Positions 22,901 through 37,900 of a DNA stretch of 64,000 nt are shown piece after piece. Position 1 is the stretch's first letter; each line of letters starts with the position of its first letter. The notes under the pieces were generated by a model. That model ran no database searches. It was not told where the DNA came from and saw nothing but the letters and a program-made list of their open reading frames with translations. Origin of the DNA: Tetracentron sinense (taxonomy: Eukaryota > Streptophyta > Magnoliopsida > Trochodendrales > Trochodendraceae); NCBI GenBank assembly GCA_015143295.1, contig CM026574.1, positions 8,682,938 to 8,746,937 of the forward strand. Direction: 5' to 3'. The position numbers and the translations under genes are program-made.

Positions 22901-25900
22901 TTTTTATTAGCTGTATCAGTATTTTGGTTCATTCTCTATGAACCCTTTTGTACTTGTTTTACTCCTATATATATATATGTTTGATTACGGATCAAAAAAT
23001 AAAATAAAATGTGTATCAATCCACACTCAAAATTCATTGTATAAAAAAATTAAAAAACCATTTGGAATAGATAATTTAAGATAAATAACATGTTTCATAA
23101 GTTGTACATGTTTGAAGCTTTAGAAAAGGAAAATTAAACATATAAATAGTCTATAGTCATGGCCACAAAATAAGACATCAAAAGATTGTTATATAGGTCA
23201 CATCACTTGAAAAATTCGTATTCACATAGAGTTATGATGTAGCTCGGCATATTACTTTTACTTAATGTAGAGTTCTTATTACGATATTTTTATTGATATT
23301 CATAAATCATAAAATCTACACGCATATATGGATCTTAAGGTCTCTTGATATGTTTTATTTTTTCATAATTTTAATTAAAACAAATTATTAATATTTTTAT
23401 TCAATTTATAGTACAAATATTTTGTCATTTAATAACAAAATAATTTAATAGCGGTAACTTACCCAGTGAACTCTCTAGCCACTAATTGTTGACAATTATC
23501 TATAATGTGTTACTTAGTACATTTCGATTTATTAATAATTACCACATTACATGATTTCAAATATTTTTAAGCTATATGTATTGAAAAATTAATCACAAAG
23601 GAGCCGTCGGGTTTCACCATAAAAACTCAAGAAAATTGGCTCAAAGATGGAAAATTTGGGGAGAATAAAGAGTTTCACGCACTTGGTTATTGAAATGTTA
23701 TTGCCCAGTCACTATATTGATACATGTTGACCTATACATTATATTTATAAAACTAAGAAAGTAACTTTTTGGTATGAATGGAAAGAATGTATCAGAACAT
23801 TAGGCAAATGTGTGGGAGAATGTTTAAAGTTAATATAGTAGTCATTTAATGTAAGCCTCCTTTCATGCACCTAAATACCTGAAAACCTGAAACAGCTAAC
23901 AAGTGGCTGTGTTAAGGCCTCACTAGTTTACTATAACAGAAGATGAAATCTCGACCATCCTCTCTCTGACAAACTCCCAGAACAACAGAACTCACCTCTC
24001 ATAGATCCCCACTTACACCTTTTCTTAGATTTATTTTAATTAAAAACTCTCTAAAAGAATCCACTTTTCTTTTTATTTTTCTCCTTATCCTCCTCCTTCC
24101 CCCTATTTTGTTTCCCATTTTGTGGGGCTTGAGTGTTCTTTAGATTTCTGGGTGGATTGTATGGTTATGGAAAATTAGGATTTATTCTGAAGAATCTATG
24201 GCTCTGCTTCTTTTGCTTTTAGCAGTCTCTGTTTGTTACTGGCTTACTGCTAATGAAGAGTTCATTTCTTAGTCCACTTGCTTTCTATGCGTGTTTGTGT
24301 GTTTCATTTGGTGGGTTTGCTTCTTTGTGGGATTTTGATATTTTTGCTAAGATTGAGTTCTTCTTCTGTTGTTAGTGCTATTGTATGAAGCCCAAATTCT
24401 GCCCGAGCCGGGGGCGGGCTGTTTTAGGACATGTCTTGGGCTTGACTCATCCAGGCTCAGCTGGGCCTAGGCCGGACTAGGGCTCAGTATATTCCTGGTC
24501 AGGCTGGGCTTGGACAGACCCTGGGCCGGCCCGGAACTTGCCCGTTGACAGCCCTACCTAGTTTTCCTCGAGAAGTTCATTCTACATTAAGCTTTAGGGA
24601 ATCAGCACATGGTCAAATCTACTTTGTGAGCATGACCCTCTTCTTTTTTATTTTTGATTTTCTTTAATATGCAAGCTTCTCAGAATAAAGGTGTCAAGAG
24701 AAGGTGTTTTCAATGGAGGACTACGTCAGCCAATTCCTATAGCCACTTTCACACTTCGGAATTAATGAATTTCAACGAGGATTCATTTCCTTCAAATCTT
24801 CTGCTGTTACTTTCCTTCCAGAACTTTCATATAAATATATAATGATATAAGGAGTTGGACCTTGGAGCAAACCACTAGCAATCCTTTCAGTTTCCGAGCA
24901 ACCTCCAACCTTAGAAGGATTCTAGCATATTATCAAATTGATGCTCAAAGAATCTCACATTAAAAATATTGTTGAAGATTTTCTACAGCACCTCTGCTAA
25001 GAAGATGGTCAACGTCCTCCATTTTCAGTTGTTCACATCACAACAGCAATATTCCGATGCTAATCTTATGCTAATTAGCTGCACCTTACAATCAGCTTGT
25101 GTTTTTTGTTACATAACCTTTCATATCAAAAGACCCATGACCTTCCATATAAATGGGCCTTTTTTATCTTTATGAAAACCCAAACCCTATCACACCAAGG
25201 CCTCCTAGCAAACATCCTTTCACACCAACTCCTTGTTGGTTCTCCAACTAGATGTCTTTGTCTGGACTAGCACTTGATTTCCCAAGTCCTTTTTCAATCC
25301 ACTAGAAGTCAGAAATTGCACTATATTTTCACTCAATTCAGCACCTGATAAAAAAGCCACCTCCTATTGTTGTTTGAGACAGATTTCAACTGAAGACTTG
25401 GATTTTGGATATTTTGGCCCTTGCTCACATGCTCATATAAGACATTTATCCAACACCAAGTGTCCTACCATTTTTATTTGTTTGCTAACATTTTTTATGA
25501 TCTCCACCATTCAATGAGATAGCATTGACTAACCTGGATTTGTATGGATCAGTACTTCTTGGCCGATTTCTCATATACTTATTTCTAAGATACGATGCCC
25601 TCATGATGCACATCTTTTGGAAAATTCCATCTCATCTTTGTGGAAAGGCGTCTAATAATGTGATCAAGAGACCAAACTCCTAGGCCTCCCTCTTCCAATG
25701 GCAGATTTATGGTGTTCCATGCTACCCATATATGTTTTTTGGTTCCATTGTGTTCCCCCAAAGAAAGTGGGAAAATGGTGGACGATATTCTATCCAAACT
25801 CTCTCCAGAACGTGCATAGCTAAAAGAGTATGAATAGAGATTTCACTTAAGGCATTTTTAATAAGCACCATCTTGCACACTGGATAGAGTGAATTTGCCA

Positions 25901-28900
25901 CTTGACTTGATATTCTCTTCCTAAATCCTACCTTTCAAAGATGCTGTCAAATATTTGATTCTTCATTTAAGATTATTGAAGGGGATTTCTTCCTTTTGAA
26001 ATATGTGCAATTTTGCGTTCAAGGAATGTGTAAGTGTAGATTTTCTCAAATGATGGAACTTCATTGTAGCCTCTGTCCAGTGACTTGTAATTATTTTCCA
26101 ACCTCAGGAAGAAATATACATGTCTGGTTTCTTAATTTGAGGGAAAGGGAAACAATTTGCTAGTTGAAGAAATCAATATATTGAAACTGTCACCAGTGAC
26201 TTGCTTTAATCACTTTAGCAGGATAATAATTGAGATTAGGTTCACTGTAGGTTCACTCATAGAGTTGCAGACCATAAGGTATTTACCAAGAGGGGGATTG
26301 AGGAAATTACAATTCTCATTGTGTATGTGGATGATATCATTGTTACAGACTTGCAGGTGATGACATTCGATCCATCACTAAATTAAAATAGATCTGGGAT
26401 TTTTTTATATTAAGACTGTAGGCAATCTTCCATGTTTCTTAGGTGTTGAAATTGCATTGTCAAAATCAGGGATATTTAACTCGCAGGGAAAATATTATAT
26501 GGACTTGCTAAAAGGTGCATGATTCCTCGGGGCAAAACCTATTGATACTCAAATGGAAGTGGACCATCCTCTTAAATCAGATGAAAATTGCATTGTCAAA
26601 GGAAGGGAATCAGGGATATTTAACTCAAAGGGGAAATATTATATGGACTTGCTAAAAGGTGCATGATTCCTGAGTGCAATATTGATACTCAAATGAAAGT
26701 GGACCATCCTCTTAGATCAGATGAGGGGGAGGTATTGGAATATCCCTATGTCTATCAGAGGTTACTAGGCGAGGTAATCACCTAACAAAATCAGTACCAG
26801 ATATCTCCTTTGGAGTCGGAGCAGCAGTATTTCAGTTCATGCACTCACCTTATACTTCTCATATGAATGTTTTCTGGAGCATACTATGATATTTGAAGTC
26901 CTCTCTTGGACATGGGGCACATTGTGCTCTTCATGGACATCTTAAAAAAGATGCTGATTATTCAGATGCAGATTGAGCAGGTTCTCTCCATCAGATGGGT
27001 GCTCTATGTGTGGGTAGTGTTCACTGTCGGTGGGGCAGGTGCCTGGTGAACCTGCCTACACTTGATCACCACCCATGAAATGGGCGGTTAGGCTTCGCAC
27101 GTGCCAAAGGCATGTGTGGCAGCTAGCCAATGGCTGTGTAGCCATCAGCCTGCCAGTATTTAATGCTGGCAGTAGGGCAATGATGCCCAACGGGCATGCT
27201 TGCTGTCAATCCCTATGAGATTGACACATGTTCGGGGTCTGTCCTCGTGGACATACCTGGTTAACCCTTACGGATTGATCCCTTGAATCAGTGCGCAAAC
27301 AAACTTCACAAGTTAGTCCCGCAGACAGATTCTCAGGGACACCCTCACGGGTTAGCCAAAGGCTAGCCCTTGGTGGACTTGGTCTGTGGCCACAAATGGC
27401 AGTGGACCTGACCAGACAATGGGTGGGACCCATGGTTCACCCTAGGTCACCCACCTAATCCGCGAACTGACCAAAGTTAGTCCCCTTATTTGACCTGGTC
27501 TGCAACCTAAAATGGGCACAGTGGGTGGAACCCCATGGTCCACCCTTTGGTCACCAACTTAGTTCGCGGACTGACTAAGGTCAATCCTTATCTGACCTGG
27601 TCCGCAACCTAAATAAGCTGTGAACTGGGTCAACTTTCCCTAGTTGGCAGTCTGTCAGGTACTGCCACCTAGTAGGGAATCCCTAGAAAAAGGGGATCCT
27701 TTGCTACTTTTGAGGATCCCCCTCTTAACTCCCAATTAGGGGATGCCACCTAGCACCCCCATTCAATAAAAGAGTAATCTCCTCTTCTTTTTTGGAGAGA
27801 CCTTATCCTCCCAGGTTTTCAAAAGAAAAACCAATATGGAATCCCCCAAAAGGAGGACTCTGTACGTCCTAGGTTTCCCAGATAAGGGACACCAACTGTA
27901 TTGGACACATGGCCCTCTCTTAGGAGAGTAGGCCCCAGTTTGAACTCCTAAAAATAAGAAGTCAAAAGAGAGACTAAAGAGGACTCCCTCAAGAAGTATA
28001 AAAGGGAGTTTCTCACAAAAAGCTCCCCCGGAAGATTAGAAAGGAGAAAAAAAAGTACTTTTCTTGAAATAGGGATCAAAGTAGAGCTCCAAGAAAGTAC
28101 AGAGCCCTCTTCCACAGCAAGCCAAAGCAAGCTCAAAGTGAAGAAGACTCCCTTAAAATGGAGAAGATAAAGTGAACCCCTCAAAATGGCCACTTCTCTT
28201 CCCTCTTCCATTTTATCAAATACAAGACCTCAATGAGGGCCCCTGTAACGCCTACATGGGAATTGAGCACCTGCCTTGAATAAAGAAAATATTTTTATTC
28301 AAATATCTTTTGTTTCTTCTTGTTCTTCTTCTTAATTAGAGGTACCTCCCCAAACCGGGAAGGTAATTAACAATCCGTTTTCTTCTTCTTAATTAGAGGT
28401 ACCTCCCAAAACCGGGAAGGTAATTAACAATCCGGGTTTACCTGGATTGGAAGGATAGTCCCCCCACACAAATACTAATCTCCACACACCAGTGGAGGAA
28501 ACTTGATCACATAATGAAATTCGGGCGTTACACTATGTTGAACTACTACACTTGGGTAAACATAAATATAGTTGCATGAAAAAGGCAAAAAACAAATTAT
28601 AGTTGCAAGGTCAAATGCCACAACTAAGTACAGGTCCATTGCACATGCAGCGTGAGTTAATCTGGCTTAAATCTTTGCCGACATCTAGGTGTTCTTGTTG
28701 ATTCACCAATGTTGCAAGGTCAAATGCCACAACTAAGTACAGGTCCATTGCACATGCAGCGTGAGTTAATCTGGCTTAAATCTTTGCCGACATCTAGGTG
28801 TTCTTGTTGATTCACCAATGGAGATGTGCTGTGATAACCAAGCAGTGATTCATTCTCCTCTAATACAGTTTTCCATGAACGAACCAAGAACATGAAGGTG

Positions 28901-31900
28901 GATTGCCACTTTGTGGGAGATAAATTGGTGTCCAAAGAAATCATCACACCATTTGTAAAATCAGAAGACCGACTGGCAGATATGTTTTCTTAGTGGCTGT
29001 CTGCTTAGATTTTTTTTAATGATTATAATTGGTAAAACCGATTATATTTGATTATGACGTAAATTATCATGTTTGGTGACCAATTGATATAATCGATCAT
29101 ACCTAATCAACTTTATCAAATCGATCATTTTTCAATTTACACATTTCTTCACTTCTTCTGTTGTCTGATGTCTGGCCTAAATAATCATTTTTTTCTACAT
29201 GTTAATCGAACAGTTGTAGTGTATGCAGCTATTGCGTATTCAGTGATTATATTGCCAGTAATTATCTTATAATAGATTATGGGCTAAATAATATTAACCA
29301 GGCCTAAAGCTCATAGTCGGTTACAACATATTCAATGGAAGCTGGGTATAATTAATGTTCATGCAAGACTTGAGGGGGAGAGTTGCAAACCTGGTGTATA
29401 TAAGTGCAATTGTATAGGGATAGAATAGTCTTTATTATTTTATTGTTTCCTTTCTTTATCACTCTACTTAATTTACTGTGTGGTCAATTTATGTATTTTT
29501 AACGACTCATCCATTGAGAAGAAAGGAATGAAGTTGAAGAGCAGTATGTGGGATTCTTTCCCTCCAAAAATACCTTCTCCAAAGGTTGAAACTCCCTAAG
29601 TGCATAACAATTACCTAAGCAAATAAAGAAATGGAAGTGTGATTCAAAATGGGGTGTTCTTTTACTTCAAGAGTCAAGAGACTCGGACGAGAGAGAATGA
29701 CAGAGTTGTTGCTGTTGCAGTTGTGGTGATATGGTGTTGCGTTGGAGGAGCTGATGTGGTGGTCGTGGTGGTGTTGCACTGCTCAATGAGGCTTGTGGCT
29801 TGATAGTGGTGATTCGAAACTCCGGAAGCCCAACCCAACCCTATGTGATTATAAACGGTTGGAGAAAACTCCATTTGAACCCAACTGATGGGCCAAAAAC
29901 CTCAAATCTGGCACTGTGAATTGTCAAGACATTGCACACAGATGAGGCAATAATTGCCACCCCCCAATGGAAAGGAATTTTGATTAAGAAATATTTAAGT
30001 ATTTGGGAGATAATAAAAAACTTTTGAAATGTAATTATCTTTCCCATACAGATACAAACCTTTAGGTGGCGTTTGGTAACACTAATCTAAATAGGTAGAG
30101 CTTATTTGAAAATTGTGCTTAGTTGGACTTTAGATTGTTAAGTTGAAGGTTAATTGGATGTCTACATCTTTTTGAAGTAGGGGTTTTACCTCTATTTAAA
30201 AAAGTAGCACTCTACCTATTTAGATTAGTGTTACCAAATGCCACCTTAGTCTTGCACCAAATTATTTTGTCCATGTTAAATACAAAAAAAGAAAAAATCC
30301 TCTTGATTATTTTCATTTGGTAGGCGGGAGTATAGGAGGAAGTTTTATAAATAATATGAAAGGGTGAGCTTTTGATGGATGGGAACCATATGTATACAAT
30401 GTCATATTTTACATTCTAGAAAATGGTTAGTAACATACGTACATATATTAGTTGATCAGAAAAACATTACATATAAGTATTAGAAATAATTAGAACTTGG
30501 GAATCTTGTATTTTTAATTTTGCATGTATTCTTGTACATCCCGTAAAAGATTGTTGACATGTGCACTGTCATTCCTTTTTTTGTATTACTAAAACTGCTT
30601 CTACTTTTTCTTGCTCAGCTAATAATCTAGCTTTTATATGGCAGGAGACGTGATTATAAGCCAAGAGCCTTATGCCTATGTATCAAATAACTCTTCTGAC
30701 TCAAGATGTGAGGGATGTTTTTCATCAATTAACCTCAAAAAGTGCTCGGCCTGTCAGGTTGTGTGGTACTGTGGGAGCACATGCCAGGTATAGTTTGGGG
30801 ATAAGGATATCTCATGCATGGTCATGGTGGGACAAAATCATTGTTGTATTTCTTTTGTCCTCTTTCAACTACTATTGTTAAAATCTTACGATTTACAACT
30901 TGAATCCGACAATCCAAATGAATACTTAAGCCAAACAATTTGAATCCTAGGTCTGAATCCTTTTAAGATAACTCCTACGATTTTCATTCGAATCGTTCGC
31001 GATTTGAATCTTAAATCCTATCAAATCCTACAATTTGAGTTGACAACAACCGTTATTATCCCAAGCAATAGAATGTACACTTATTTCTTGTGTGCTTGTG
31101 GTTTTCTTAATGGAAAAGTGGATATCTTGGTCTGAGCATTACACCATCTCAGTTATAAGGGCCTGCAAAATTGTTATTTAGGATGATTCTTTTATGTATA
31201 AATCATCTCAGCAAGCAAATCGAATGACATGCCTAAAATGCATGCCCTAACAATGTGGTACAAGGGTTCAAAATGATTTGCTAAATCATAGGGAAGATGA
31301 TGCTGGGCTATCATGATGTGATTGAGAGATCAGAAAATTAATTCCAGCAATAAAGAAAATTAGGATACTCCCTAGATTCCACAATTGCAATAAAGAAATC
31401 CAAAATGGAATTATTAATAACCTAAGTTAAGTCACAATTCCACAGTGATAAATTCTCAAAGTGAATTGGGAGATCGTATTGGAAGTACAAATTTCCAGTA
31501 GCTTAGAGATTTCAATTCAAAAACCAACGTGATTTCCTTGTTCAATTAGTGATTTCAAGAAAATAACTTTGGCTCAACAATAGTTATGATTTGTAACATG
31601 CATGTAAAGTAGGTTTTCAAGCAATGTAATCACAAAATCCAGCAGCAAGAACTAATGAAAATTGTAAAAGTTAGGGTTTTGGCGTATTGCAGTTATTAGG
31701 GTTTGAAATCTTATAAGGTTGTGACTGCAATATGGATTAGGTCTAGGGTGGCTAAGATAGCAATAGGGAAGGGGTGAGAGGTCTGCAACAGTAAAGGATA
31801 TGCTGTAAAAGGGGCAGCAGCAAGGGGATCAGGTGTAGCTAGGCTGTGGGGTGCAGGGAACAGGATATAGGGAATCAGGAATGTAAGAAGGCTGTGAAAG

Positions 31901-34900
31901 TAAGGTAAAGGTAGGGAAAGGGGTGTAGCAGCAAGGTAGTAGGGTATGGGGACCGGTGGCTGCAATGGAACAGGTGGTATGGGCTGGCAGCTGCAATAGG
32001 AAGCTGTGGGGGCTGGTGGCAGCAAGGTGGGGTTGATCTAGGGTTTCGATAATTAGAATTTTAACAAGAATAGAAGAAGAGAGAAAAATTCAGCAAGGAA
32101 GAAGAAGAGAAAAGAAGATTACCTGGCTTCACACCAAGGATTCAATTTGGCTTCACACCATCTTTTCACAGGAGATTCAAAAGCAAAAGCTCTCATGTAT
32201 TGATTCATTCATTAACTGAAAAATAAAATCTCTACAAGGAGTACTTAAAGAGAAAAGAAGAAACTCGAAACATACCCCAAACAGTCAATTACCCAAATAC
32301 CTATCATTAAGAAATTAATCCTCACTAATAAAATAAGCAAAAGTAAATAAACTAAATAACTAATAAGGAGGCTGACCATCTGTAATGGGCCACACCATCC
32401 TATGGGTTAATCGTAGCCTCGAAATCTCCCCATCTCAATCCAATGGTAGGGTCTCCCTCCATAGTGCGATCTAACGGTAGATCTCTATCAAGGACAAGAT
32501 CCAATTGTGGATCTCTATCAAGAGCATGATCTAACGGTAGATCTCCATAAAAACATGATCCAACGATGGATCTCCATCGGAAACACGATCCAATGTTGGA
32601 TCTCCATCAAGAACACGATCTAAGCGCATATTCAAGCCATTCATCCATACTGAGACTTGTGTAAGGGCTCTCCTCCGCCTCCGCTGGTATACTCGCACAC
32701 TTAGTGATTCAATGTCCACATCAATTCCCCTCAGCTGAGAAGATTTTGCCACTGGCGAAATAAAATTGCCGTACTGCTCCAAGAAACTAGGATGAAGTCG
32801 CTGCAACTCCCCGTGTGATCCTCATACAATTTGTCTTTGACCTATTCCTCCACTGGATGAGATACTTTCAATATCTCCTGTGTGGCTGTGTCTAGTGGAA
32901 ATCATCTGCTCATCCAGAATATCCTTTATCTCTTCTTTCTTGCTAGGCATAGGTGGTGGAGGAGGCAATGGTAGGGGAGGTGGGTCTGGGGTAAATAATT
33001 GATCTGGGCTAGGATCATCATGAAAGTCAGAGGGTGATGCCACAGAGACTTGCTTTGGTAGGGGAGGGGGTCTAGGCTTAGGCTAGGATCATCAAGGAGG
33101 TATAGTTTAAAATTCCGATACGTATCGGCCGATAGGTATCCTGTTTGGAGCTACCCAATACCTAGTACACTGGCATGCTAGAAAAAAAAACTCCCTGTAT
33201 CGGGCCGATACAAGACCGATATAGGCCCGATATGCCCGATATGAGGGATTTTTCAGTTAAATTTTTGTATCTCCTTCTATGTACACTATGATCCACATCA
33301 CACCCGATACATACAACTTATTTATATAAAATAATATTTAAGTAAATGACTTTAAATTAATTTTACTTCACTCAAAATATTTATATGTAAATAAGGTTAT
33401 ACCCCCATTTCAATTCAATAAAATTTATCCTAGATCCAAATTCCTGAAGAATAAAAAATCAACTTTCTAGTTCAAGAACAAAATCTTCTTTTTAGTGCAT
33501 TTTAGGAATTAGGTCAAAATTTTAACTTACAAATGGTGAGGTATTTCTCAAATATTAAAATTTCATATATTCTACTATATCAAAATATTACCAAAACCCA
33601 AAAATCCAGCAAAAAAAGTCTCATATTTTAGTTTTCAAAAATATTTTCATCTACAAGGTTAAAAAGCCAACTATCAGTTAAAAAAAAAATTTACATTCAA
33701 CCTTATTATTTATGGTTGTAATTCAATACATCTTATTTAACTCATTGAATGTAAAGTTTTAATATCTAGATTGTATTTCCCGCACTTGGCTAAGTGACTA
33801 TGGTTTGTATCATACCTGTTTATCAACACACACGCCTTTTTTAACTTGTAAAATTCTTAACTCTCATATGTATGGTTATAAACATGGTTGGAGGCCTTCA
33901 TCTAGTTTGTTTTAGCTTCTATTTGCATTAAAAGAAGTTTTATGCGGGACATTCAAGTATTTTCTTGCATATCTAAGCGTTTCTTAGCGTATTCTGATAT
34001 TTTCATTGTATCCATCCTTTACGGTCCGATACGCCGATACATATCTGATACATATCCTATTTTGGACTTATCGATGTGATACCTGATATCAATATTTTGA
34101 ACCATGCAAGGAGGTGAGTGGGTGATGCTGCTGAACTTCTGAAGAGAATAAGGTCTTCCACATTGAATTTCAGACTGATGCCCATATCAGGTGAAAGGTC
34201 TACATAAGTCCCGCTTCAAGATTTTGAACGGTTTAGCATTGTAGGCCTGTAACTTTTTAGTAGTTCCCAGTGGGGAACACTCTCCTAATTTAGATCATTA
34301 CATAATCATGAACTTGAAACTCTTTAAAATAATGATGTGAATTGGCAGATGTTTTATACTTTTTATTACTAACTGCAATCGTTTTCTGACCTTAACATGC
34401 AAATCATTAATGTGTTGTGCAAATGCATCTGTGAACTTTGATGACCTATGTGAGGGTGCCATAGGAATGAGATCTACAGGTATTCTAGGTGTATACCGAT
34501 GTACTACCTCAAAAGGATTAATTCCTATTGCACTATTGACAGAAATATTGTATGCAAACTCAGCTATATGCTGCAAAACTAGGTCCCATGTCTTAAAGTG
34601 ATGACTTACCAAACACCGCAACAAATGTCCTAGGTTCCTGTTGACCACTTCAATCTGACCATCTCTCTGCGGATGGTATACTTGCGAGAATTAAAGGCGA
34701 GTTCCCATGATGTGCCAAAGTGTCTTCCAAAAATAACTCATTCTCGGTCAGATTTAATGATTTTTGGCATAGGTAATGGGGTAATTGTATGTTGGATGTC
34801 ATGCATCGGTGAGAACTCATCCGGTAACTCTTCAGGAAACACATCTTGAGACTTAGGGACAATAGGTACCACCTCAGCTGGTAGCTCCGCATGGGGTTAG

Positions 34901-37900
34901 GAGAGGCCTCTTTGGTGACAAGAGCGTGTATAGTGGCTTCCTCCCTAGTCTCTCTCAAACTCCGTAGGACTAATGGTATGAATGGTTTTAGACTTGTGAT
35001 CTTTATGGCTCTCATCCTTACTCACGTCCTTTTCCACAGTGGAAATGTTGGGTGGGAGAGGATTTAATTTTATCTTTTTACTTTCATAAATAAAGTAGCA
35101 CATATTCGATCTGTTGAATATTGTCACATCCTTATAAAAAAATCATGGCCTATCCAAAATGATGTGGCCCACATCCATGGGCATCACATCACACCATAAG
35201 GTGTCCTTATATTAAGAATATTGTATTGGGACAAGACACATTTGGGAAACGGGAATGGTAGATGTATCTACCCATGCAACTCGATATGGTTGAGGGTGGG
35301 CTACTAGCGTTAATCCTAGAGTACTAGATGAAACAACATTCGTGCAACTCCCGCTATCAATGATCACTTTACAATTCTTTTCACCACACTTGACGTAAGT
35401 ATGGAAGATAGAGTTCTTACACCATTAGCCTTAATCTGGGCTAAGGCACACCTAACAACCATAACTCTAGACAATACATTTGTGCCCTCTGTAACTTGCT
35501 AAACTCATCTATGACCTGATCACAGTGACAGGGGATAGTCCTAATCCAACCTACTTATTCATTAGTGTCCTCACGATCCTCATCACTAGGAGTAATCACA
35601 AGCTCATAGACTTCTTCCTCAAACTCACCTTGCTCCTCGTCTTCGGTTCCCTCAATCAATAGAGCTTTATTTGAATCATTTGAGGGACATGGTATGCATA
35701 ATGTCCACGACCTTTGACAATGAAAGCGTCAGAGCATTTTTTCCCCCTAGGATTCCCACCAGTTGCTCCATTCCCTTTGTTATCTCGAACATTGGATGGA
35801 GCACTAGTATTGACTCTAGGCGCTTGATTCCCAGTGTGAGGTGTTGCTCCTGAAGGAGTGGACCTACTGGCAAGATTGCGGGAATCAAATTAGCTAGTAA
35901 ATTGTGGTTTCAGATACTGCTCTAGCTCTTACACCACTTGATAGACATGCTTTTGATAGACTTGCTTTAAGGTGCTAATATCTTAAGGCATAAGTTCTCT
36001 CTGGAGCTTTGGACGGAGGTCCATTCTGATTTTTGAACCTAGAAAGTGTGACTAGAGCATCATGAATTCATCAAATTTTTCAATGTAGTTAGTGGCAGTC
36101 TGGCAGGCATGGAGCCTTGCCGAAGGAATTGCCACTGGTCCATGAGCTTCTCACGATTGGTTAGAGGAAGATATTTCTCTTTGAGCTTCTCTTTCATTTC
36201 GGCCAATGAATAGTGGGGTCCCCACCTGATCGCTCAATCATTCGCTAAATATTGGTCCAATAGATTTTTGTTTGGCCCACCAATTTCATCTTGGCAATCT
36301 TGACTCTACTTCTCTCAGACATTTCATTCCACTCAAGTAGTGGTTCATGTCTGCTTACCAATCAAGAAAGGCCTTCGGGTCAAGTCGACCATCAAAGCTC
36401 AAGGCCTCAATTTTGATGGATCTCACATGCCGATCATTGGGATTATAGGGATCTTGATACTCGATAGGGTGATGGTGATCTCGCTCTTTTCGATGGACTA
36501 AGCCTCATCTCTATCTCTACCTCTACCTCTATCTACACCTACATTATGAGACCCTTTCTCGATCATTCTGAAGGGAGCCTCAAGAATAGCTAATTGAGCA
36601 TTGGTGTTGGTATTGTTGGTCTCTATACTAGCTTCCATGTGGGCTCGACAGTTATTGAGGGCTTCTAAGACCTGGGTGAATTGTGCAGGGTCCATGCTTG
36701 GTTGGTAAAACTTCCCACTACGAGTGGCCTGCACTAACTAGTTTCCTAAGGCTATATGTGATGCTAATGAGCCCTAGTTCTAAATGCGAGAGACTAACCC
36801 TAAGCTAACCTTAAGCTTTGATACCAAAAATTGATGCATGACTATGCAACTAACCTAGAATGATGTGATTGAGAGATCAGCGAATTAATTCCATCAATAA
36901 AGAAAAAGATGGAACTACCTAAATTCCACAATTAGAATAAAGAAGTCCAAAAAAGAATTATTGATAACCTAGGTCAAGTCACAATCTTGTAGTGATAAAT
37001 TCTCAAATTGAATTGGGAGATCATAATGGAAGTAGCTTAGGGATTTCAGTTCAATAATCAACGTGATTTCCTAGTTCAATTGATGATTTCAAGAAAATAA
37101 CTTTGGCTCAACAATGGTTATGATTTTGAACATGCTTCTAAAGTAGGTTTTCAAGCAATGTCAAAGTACAAAACCGCTGCTAATAGAAATTGTAAAAGTT
37201 GGGGTTAGGATTTTGGAGTATTGCAGCTTCTAGGGTTTGGAATTGTATATGGGTTGTGATTGCAATATGGATTAGGTCTAGGGTGGCTAAGATAGCTATA
37301 ATGAAGAGGTAAGGTCTGCAACAGTAAAGGGTATTTTGTAAAAGGGGAATAGCAAGGGGATAAGGTGTAGGTAGGCTGTGGTGTGCCAAGAACAGGATAT
37401 AGGGTCTATAGAAGGCTGTGACAACAAGGTAAAGGTGAGGAAAGGGGTGCAGCAACAAGGTAGTAGGGTGTGAGGACTGGTGGTTGCAATGGAACAGGTT
37501 GTGGGGGCTGGCGGTTGCAATAGGAAGCTGTAGGGGGTAAAAAGGGCAGTAGCTAGGGGATCAGGTGTAGGTAGGCTGTGGGGCTGTGGGGTGCAGGGAA
37601 CGGGATATAGGGACATTAAAAAGGCCATGACAACAAGGTAAAGGTGGGGCGGCAATAAGGTAGTAGGGTGTGACTTGTGAGGACTGGTGGCTGCAATGGA
37701 ACAGGCTGTGGGAGCTGGTAGCTGCAATAGGAAACTGTGTGGGCTGGTGGCAAGAAGGTGGGGTTGATCTAGGGTTTTAGTAATTAGGGTTTTAACAAGA
37801 ATAGGAGAAGAGAGAAAAATTCAGCAAAGAAGGAGAAAAAAGAAGATTATCTGGCTTCACACCAAGGATTCAATTTGCCTTCACACCATGGCTTCACACC

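Larger units (their letters stand above)
26260..28990 (+). pseudogene. Copia reverse transcriptase/RNase H remnant, interrupted
   Basis: ITILIVYVDDIIVT contains the RT catalytic YVDD at 26324-26335. Next come FLGVEIALSKSGIFNSQGKY, then YPYVYQRLLGEV, PDISFGVGAAVFQFMHSP and DADYSDAD, ending about 27003. After a solo LTR the RNase H end resumes with HAACELIWLKSLP, VFHERTKNMKVDCHFVGDKL and IITPFVKSEDRLADMFS to about 28990. Stops and frameshifts are numerous. Two internal tandem duplications exist (26448-26722 and 28598-28820). Confidence 0.85.
15237..30644 (+). other. ASHR1 intron 1 (15,408 bp)
   Basis: Bounded by gttctc and tatggcag. It holds, in order: a minus-strand LINE tail, repeats with GATATC-type ends, a hAT-like element, a foldback, a SINE and a truncated LINE. 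Then come a second LINE fragment, a Copia RT/RNase H remnant split by a solo LTR, and a Tourist MITE. Between these, 15237-16127, 23017-25584 and 28990-30061 are AT-rich and show nothing I recognise apart from the items listed separately. Confidence 0.85.

Noticed and set aside
37296..37727. 143-codon minus-strand frame in the Gypsy LTR
   Set aside because: Lies wholly inside the 5' LTR, is proline/leucine-rich from LTR repeats, and is not preserved in the 3' LTR.
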